Shown here: piece by piece, positions 59,838 to 64,000 of the stretch
How the letters are laid out: each line of letters starts with the position of its first letter
Numbering within the stretch: the first letter of the stretch is position 1
Origin: an uncultured Oceanospirillales bacterium
GTDB taxonomy: Bacteria; Pseudomonadota; Gammaproteobacteria; Xanthomonadales; SZUA-36
DNA: 64,000 bases
NCBI GenBank assembly: GCA_913055655.1
Contig: CAJXKA010000001.1
Span: forward strand, 1,426,842 to 1,490,841
Direction of reading: 5' to 3'
The notes under the pieces: model-generated
The model's database searches: none
What the model was told of the DNA's origin: nothing
Seen by the model: the letters and a program-made list of their open reading frames with translations, nothing else
Made by a program: the position numbers and the translations under genes

Positions 59838-60887
59838 ATGAACCAGGTGACCCACACGCCCGATTCGACCCGAACCCTGATGTTCCGCGAAGCCGCCGAG
59901 GCGGCCCGCGTGGTGCAGGACCAGCTGGACCACAACGCTGACGCGGCGCGCCGCATCGGCCGCCTGCTGCGCGAGCGCGACCCCGCGTTCATGCTGACGG
60001 TCGCGCGTGGCAGCTCCGACCATGCCGCGACCTACGCCAAGTACCTGGTCGAGACCCGTGCCGGCGTGTTCACGGCGTCGGCCGCACCCTCGGTGAATTC
60101 CATTTACAAGGCGCCCATGCGTTTCGATGGCAGCGCCTGCATCGTTATTTCACAGTCGGGCGCCAGCCCGGACCTGCTGGCCGTGGCCGAGGCCGCAAGC
60201 GCGGCGGGTGCGCCCGTGATTGCCATCGTCAATGTCGAAGATTCACCGCTGGCCGAACTCGCCGACGAGGTCTTGCCGATCCGCGCCGGCCCGGAGAAAA
60301 GCGTGGCGGCGACAAAGTCGTTTATCGGCTCGCTTTCCGCTGCCGTCCAGCTGGTCGCCGAGTGGCGCGACGACGCGTCGCTGCGGGAAGCGCTGAGCCA
60401 GGCGCCCGCCCTGCTCGCGCAGGCATGGGAATGCGACTGGAGCGCGGCCATCGAGCCGATCAAGGCCACGCGCAGCCTGTTCACGCTGGGCCGTGGCATC
60501 GGCCTGGGCATTGCCCAGGAGTCCGCGCTGAAGTTCAAGGAAGTCTGCGGGCTGCACGCCGAGGCCTATTCTTCGGCGGAAGTGCTGCATGGCCCGGTTA
60601 CCATCGCCCGCGATGACTTTCCCATGCTGGTGATGGCCCAGGACGACGACACCCTGCCCGGCCTGCGTGACCTGGTCGGCGACCTTTCCGGCCGTGGCCT
60701 GCACCTGCTGGCGGCCGGTGTAAGCGGCGCCAATGTCACCGAGCTGCCCACACCATCCGCGCACCCCGTCATTGAGCCCATGCTCCGCATCCAGAGTTTC
60801 TACCGCCTGGCCAACCAGCTATCGTTGGCGCTGGGACAGGATCCGGACAACCCGCCTTTCCTGCGAAAAGTCACCGCCACGGTATAA
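59838..60887 (+). CDS. nagB-II: Glucosamine-6-phosphate deaminase, NagB-II type (SIS domains)
   Basis: 349 residues with two SIS domains, the non-homologous replacement for classical NagB. Sugar-phosphate binding runs are TVARGSSDHAATYAKYLVE, CIVISQSGASPDLLAV and LFTLGRGIGLGIAQESALKFK, with the conserved HAEAYSSAEVLHGP. It converts glucosamine-6-phosphate to fructose-6-phosphate and ammonia, the last step of GlcNAc catabolism. It resembles the isomerase half of GlmS, but without a glutaminase domain. It sits seven bases after the regulator and five before nagA. Confidence 0.92.
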   Translation: MNQVTHTPDSTRTLMFREAAEAARVVQDQLDHNADAARRIGRLLRERDPAFMLTVARGSSDHAATYAKYLVETRAGVFTASAAPSVNSIYKAPMRFDGSACIVISQSGASPDLLAVAEAASAAGAPVIAIVNVEDSPLAELADEVLPIRAGPEKSVAATKSFIGSLSAAVQLVAEWRDDASLREALSQAPALLAQAWECDWSAAIEPIKATRSLFTLGRGIGLGIAQESALKFKEVCGLHAEAYSSAEVLHGPVTIARDDFPMLVMAQDDDTLPGLRDLVGDLSGRGLHLLAAGVSGANVTELPTPSAHPVIEPMLRIQSFYRLANQLSLALGQDPDNPPFLRKVTATV

Positions 60888-60891
60888 ACCC

Positions 60892-62070
60892 ATGATTGTT
60901 GCCGCCTCCGAACTGACCGCCATCACCAATGCCCGCGTCGTGACCCCGGACGCGGTGCGCGACGACCTGGCGGTCTGCGTTCGTGGTGGCCGGATCGTTG
61001 ACCTGGTGCCCCATGACCAGGTGGGTAACGCCCGGGTCATCGACCTGCTGGGCCAGCACCTGCTGCCCGGCTTCGTCGACACCCAGGTGAACGGCGGCGG
61101 CGGAAAACTGTTCAACGATGAACCCACCGCGGACACGGTCCGGGTATTGACCAGGGCCCATGCGCGCTTTGGTACAACCGGGCTGATGGCGACGCTGGTC
61201 AGCGACGACCTCAGCATCGTGGAAAAAGGCCGTGCGGCCGTTGATGAAGCCCTGAAGACCGGTGACCGGACCATTATTGGCCTGCATATCGAAGGCCCGT
61301 TCATCAATACCGAGCGCCGTGGCGTTCATGACCCGGACAAGATCCGCAGGCTGACGACGGCCGTGGCCGAGAAACTCCAGCCGCTGGAAAACGGCCCGAC
61401 ACTGATCACCGTCGCGCCGGAAACCGTGGAAAAAGGCACCATCCGCTCACTGGTCCGCAAGGGCTTTATCGTCGCCGCCGGTCACAGCGCCGCGAACTAC
61501 GACGACATTGCGGCGGCCGTCGACGAAGGACTCACCGGCTTTACCCACCTGTATAACGCCATGTCACAGCTGACGGTCCGCGAGGCGGGCGTGGTGGGCG
61601 CGGCGCTGGACCTGGAGCAGACCTACGCCGGCCTGATCGCCGACGGTGTGCACGTGGCCGACGCCAGCGCGCGCGTGGCACTGCGCTGCAAGGGCCCGGA
61701 CCGGCTGATGCTCGTCACCGACGCCATGCCGCCCGTCGGCACGGACTTGGAAACCTTTGAGCTGCTGGGCGAAACCGTGGACGTGGCCAACGGCATCTGC
61801 CGCGACCGCCGCGGCGCACTGGCGGGCAGCTGCCTGGACATGGCGATGGCGGTGCGCCGCATGATGGCCATGACCGGCTGCGACCTGGTGGCCGCCGCGA
61901 CCATGGCCGCGGCCACCCCGGCACGTTTCCTGGGGCTGGAGCGGGAGCGCGGCGCCATCAAGCCCGGCCTCGCCGCCGACTTCGCCATCCTCGACCACGA
62001 ACTGCAACCCGTGGCGACCATTACCGGTGGCCTGACCGCCTGGTCGAAGAACGAAGACCCGCTACACTAG
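60892..62070 (+). CDS. nagA: N-acetylglucosamine-6-phosphate deacetylase
   Basis: 392 residues from the ATG at 60892; a longer frame from 60733 lies within nagB-II and is rejected. The metal-dependent amidohydrolase fold is clear: FVDTQVNGGGGKLFND, Glu134 in HIEGPF, His198 in AAGHSAAN, His219 in FTHLYNAM and the catalytic Asp277 in LVTDAMPPVG. It removes acetate from GlcNAc-6-phosphate to give glucosamine-6-phosphate for NagB-II. The first motif lacks the HxH pair, as in the E. coli enzyme. Confidence 0.95.
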   Translation: MIVAASELTAITNARVVTPDAVRDDLAVCVRGGRIVDLVPHDQVGNARVIDLLGQHLLPGFVDTQVNGGGGKLFNDEPTADTVRVLTRAHARFGTTGLMATLVSDDLSIVEKGRAAVDEALKTGDRTIIGLHIEGPFINTERRGVHDPDKIRRLTTAVAEKLQPLENGPTLITVAPETVEKGTIRSLVRKGFIVAAGHSAANYDDIAAAVDEGLTGFTHLYNAMSQLTVREAGVVGAALDLEQTYAGLIADGVHVADASARVALRCKGPDRLMLVTDAMPPVGTDLETFELLGETVDVANGICRDRRGALAGSCLDMAMAVRRMMAMTGCDLVAAATMAAATPARFLGLERERGAIKPGLAADFAILDHELQPVATITGGLTAWSKNEDPLH

Positions 62071-62100
62071 GCCCTGTTCCCGAAACCAGGCCCCGGCGGC

Positions 62101-62562
62101 ATGCTGCTCATCGACGACCCCACCGATATTGCCCACGTCATCGAACTGGCGGTGGCGCCGGTTTTCCTGCTTGCCGGCATCGGCGCCTTCATCAACGCCT
62201 TCGCGGCGCGCCTGGCGAGAATCTTCGACCGTGGCCGGTTGCTGGAAGACATGCTTGAACGTGCCGACGCCGAACATGCCAAGCAGATCCGCAGCGAACT
62301 GAAAATCTTGTGGAAGCGCGCCCGGCTGGCTTACATCGGCATCGCGCTGGATATCCTGTCGGCCCTGATCGTCTGCATCCTGATCGCGGTGGCATTCCTG
62401 GGCTACTTCTTCGATTTCGAGATTCCGACGGTGGTCGGCGGCCTGTTTATTCTCGCCATGCTGGCGCTGATCGGCGGCCTGGTCGCCTTTCTCCGCGAGG
62501 TCTTCATCGCGGTGCGGCGCTTTTCCTTCGGCGTTCGCGCCTCGGGCGTAAAACGCGAGTAG
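62101..62562 (+). CDS. DUF2721 family membrane protein
   Basis: 153 residues with three hydrophobic helices (about 14-36, 80-103 and 110-132). The start IDDPTDIAHVIELAVAPVFL and the cytoplasmic-loop charged stretch FAARLARIFDRGRLLEDM are the family signature. The function is unknown. It lies 30 bases after nagA on the same strand and may be cotranscribed, but no role in GlcNAc use is evident. Confidence 0.87.
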   Translation: MLLIDDPTDIAHVIELAVAPVFLLAGIGAFINAFAARLARIFDRGRLLEDMLERADAEHAKQIRSELKILWKRARLAYIGIALDILSALIVCILIAVAFLGYFFDFEIPTVVGGLFILAMLALIGGLVAFLREVFIAVRRFSFGVRASGVKRE

Positions 62563-62634
62563 AAGCACGCGTGACCCTGGCGCAATGGAATATGCTATGT
62601 TTGCTCCGCGCCCATTTGGGGAATTGTTTATTCC

Positions 62635-63474
62635 ATGTCCTGCCTGGCCAAAATCCGTGCGTACCAGGATGAGCTTTCTCCGAACGAGAAGAAAATCGCG
62701 CGCTTCATTCTCGACAACCCGGCGCTGATCCGGGACTACTCCTCGCAAAGCCTGGCCCACGCGGTGGGCGTCAGCCAGTCCAGTATCGTCAAGTTCAGCC
62801 AGAAACTGGGCTTTCGCGGTTTCACCGACCTGAAGCTCGCCATTCACGAGGCCTTCCTGACGGGCGACGGTCACGAGAACGGCGACGAGAACGGGCACGC
62901 CGAGGCGGCCGCGGACGCGACGGTTGCCGAGCAGCTGTACCAGACCAAGCAACAGGCGCTGCTGAACACCATGCAGCTGAACGAGGAGGCGCAGCTGGAG
63001 GCGGCGGTCGAGTTGCTGGAAAAAAGCCATCGTATCCAGATTATCGCCATGGGCTGGAGCGCCATGGTGGCGCGACACTTCGCCTCGATGCTCAGCCAGG
63101 TCGGCCGCGCCGTGATCGCCGAGATGGATGCCTATTTCCAGGTGTCCAGCGTGGCCACGCTGGGCAAGGGCGACGCCGTCTTCCTGGTGTCACTGACGGG
63201 CCAGGCGCCACGAACGCTGGAGGCCATCAAGCTGGCGCGTCGTAACGGCGTCAAGGTGATCACGCTGACGCCCTACAGCGCCAACCCGTTCCGCGCGCTG
63301 GCGGACGTGCAGCTGTTCTCGGTGAGCACCGCGGGCAAATACGAACTGCCACAGATCGTGTCGATGACCTCGCAGCAGTACATCATCGACCTGCTGTTCA
63401 AACTGATCATTCGCCGCGACCGCAAGGCCCGGGAGCTGCTGGCCCTGGGTCGCCAGAACGTCGAAAGCTTCTGA
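62635..63474 (+). CDS. MurR/RpiR-family transcriptional regulator
   Basis: 279 residues. An N-terminal HTH_6 domain (about 1-77) has SPNEKKIARFILDNPALIRD and VGVSQSSIVKFSQKLGFRGF. A SIS domain (about 125-250) has AMGWSAMVARHFASMLSQVG and DAVFLVSLTGQAPRTLEAIK and would bind a sugar phosphate. A Gly/Asp/Glu-rich linker lies around residues 78-95. It stands between the GlcNAc operon and a serine hydrolase, so possible ligands are amino-sugar phosphates such as GlcNAc-6-P or MurNAc-6-P (inference). Confidence 0.93.
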   Translation: MSCLAKIRAYQDELSPNEKKIARFILDNPALIRDYSSQSLAHAVGVSQSSIVKFSQKLGFRGFTDLKLAIHEAFLTGDGHENGDENGHAEAAADATVAEQLYQTKQQALLNTMQLNEEAQLEAAVELLEKSHRIQIIAMGWSAMVARHFASMLSQVGRAVIAEMDAYFQVSSVATLGKGDAVFLVSLTGQAPRTLEAIKLARRNGVKVITLTPYSANPFRALADVQLFSVSTAGKYELPQIVSMTSQQYIIDLLFKLIIRRDRKARELLALGRQNVESF

Positions 63475-63502
63475 GCGGATCACCGCACCGGAACCCCTGA
63501 AC

Positions 63503-64000
63503 ATGAAGAAAACCCTGCTCTCCGCCCTGCTGGCGATCGCGCCGGTCACCGCAATCTCCGACGGCGCCCCCCCGCTCGGCCCGCTCGACGCCGCGGCCAT
63601 CGACCGCGTGGTCGCAAACGCGATGACCACGTTTGGTGTTCCCGGCATGGCCGTCGGCGTCATCAAGGACGGCGAAGTCCGTTACGCGGCCGGCCACGGC
63701 ATTCGCGAGCTGGGCCAACCGGAACGCGTGAATACGGAGACGCTTTTCCGCGTCGCCTCGGTCACGAAAGCGTTTACCGCCGCCGCGACGGCCATCCTGG
63801 TCGAGGAAGGCCACGTGAGCTGGAACGGCCCGGTTATCGAATACCTGCCCGAACTGCGCATGAGCGACCCCTGGGTGACCGCCAACATCTCGCCCGTCGA
63901 CCTGCTGGCGCACCGCAGCGGCCTGGCGCCGTTCACCGGCGACCTGATGCTGTGGCCCGCGCCGAACGCGTTCACCGAGGACGACATCATTCACGCGCTG
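63503..64000 (+). CDS. Class-C beta-lactamase-like serine hydrolase, 3' end beyond window
   Basis: 166 residues are visible from the ATG at 63503. A signal peptide runs to about residue 20 (MKKTLLSALLAIAPVTAIS). The active-site motif S-V-T-K is in FRVASVTKAFTAAATAIL near residue 89, followed by the family stretch ISPVDLLAHRSGLAPF. The second and third motifs are past the right edge. It is 28 bases after the RpiR regulator on the same strand, so it may be controlled by it. Peptidase or esterase activity is more likely than antibiotic resistance. Confidence 0.88.
   Translation, partial: MKKTLLSALLAIAPVTAISDGAPPLGPLDAAAIDRVVANAMTTFGVPGMAVGVIKDGEVRYAAGHGIRELGQPERVNTETLFRVASVTKAFTAAATAILVEEGHVSWNGPVIEYLPELRMSDPWVTANISPVDLLAHRSGLAPFTGDLMLWPAPNAFTEDDIIHAL

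Overview
The window is GC-rich, densely coding DNA from what is most likely an aerobic, heterotrophic gammaproteobacterium. The best guess, inferred only, is the Xanthomonadales/Wenzhouxiangellaceae neighbourhood. The reasons are several large TonB-dependent receptors (TBDRs), secreted S9 peptidases and serine hydrolases, a two-protein GlcNAc phosphotransferase system with a fused IIA-HPr-EI, NagB-II, and many four-base stop/start overlaps. I saw no rRNA, tRNA or CRISPR array. Genes are tightly packed and no stretch longer than about 235 bases lacks a gene.

Layout. 1-1158: the right part of an IS256-family insertion sequence that abuts the stop codon of an S9 peptidase. 1159-8569: on the minus strand, a peptidoglycan-binding-domain protein, an outer-membrane beta-barrel, a 991-residue TBDR and the S9 peptidase. 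8700-15753: on the plus strand, a class-C-like serine hydrolase, then a Fur-box-controlled siderophore receptor, a PepSY protein and a small membrane protein, then an MFS carrier coupled to an EVE-domain protein. 15780-19906: an MscS channel, a sialidase-fold protein, a PhzF-like enzyme and a SYLF protein. 20004-24106: a PL10-like lipoprotein lyase and a polysaccharide deacetylase beside a near-consensus Fur box, then a DUF2061 protein and NnrS. 24103-26889: a Gfo/Idh/MocA oxidoreductase and phosphoglucomutase.

26909-36777 looks like a polyester (poly-3-hydroxybutyrate, PHB) utilisation locus. A TetR regulator sits between two divergent transcription units that share two TTCAAC-N4-GTTGA palindromes. 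One unit holds a TBDR, a Spinster-type MFS carrier, 3-hydroxybutyrate dehydrogenase, an acyl-CoA ligase and an alpha/beta hydrolase. The other holds TetR, a type-2 PHB depolymerase with a visible Ser-Asp-His triad, and an SDR. Together they could cleave the polymer, import the products, oxidise 3-hydroxybutyrate and activate the acid. This is the most interesting system in the window.

36798-51549 is mostly housekeeping and accessory. A run of coupled genes (amidohydrolase, GST, GMC oxidoreductase, aromatic-rich lipoprotein) is followed by a seven-gene minus-strand run (secreted protein, GFA protein, gamma-carbonic anhydrase, quinone oxidoreductase, YbdG-like channel, a duplicated secreted protein, RluE).

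51591-62070 is a GlcNAc/chitin-sugar regulon: PTS IIC-IIB, the IIA-HPr-EI fusion, a TBDR, a GntR/UTRA regulator, NagB-II and NagA, with six ATTGGT/ACCAAT half-sites in the divergent promoter region. The window closes with a DUF2721 protein, an RpiR-type regulator and the start of another serine hydrolase.
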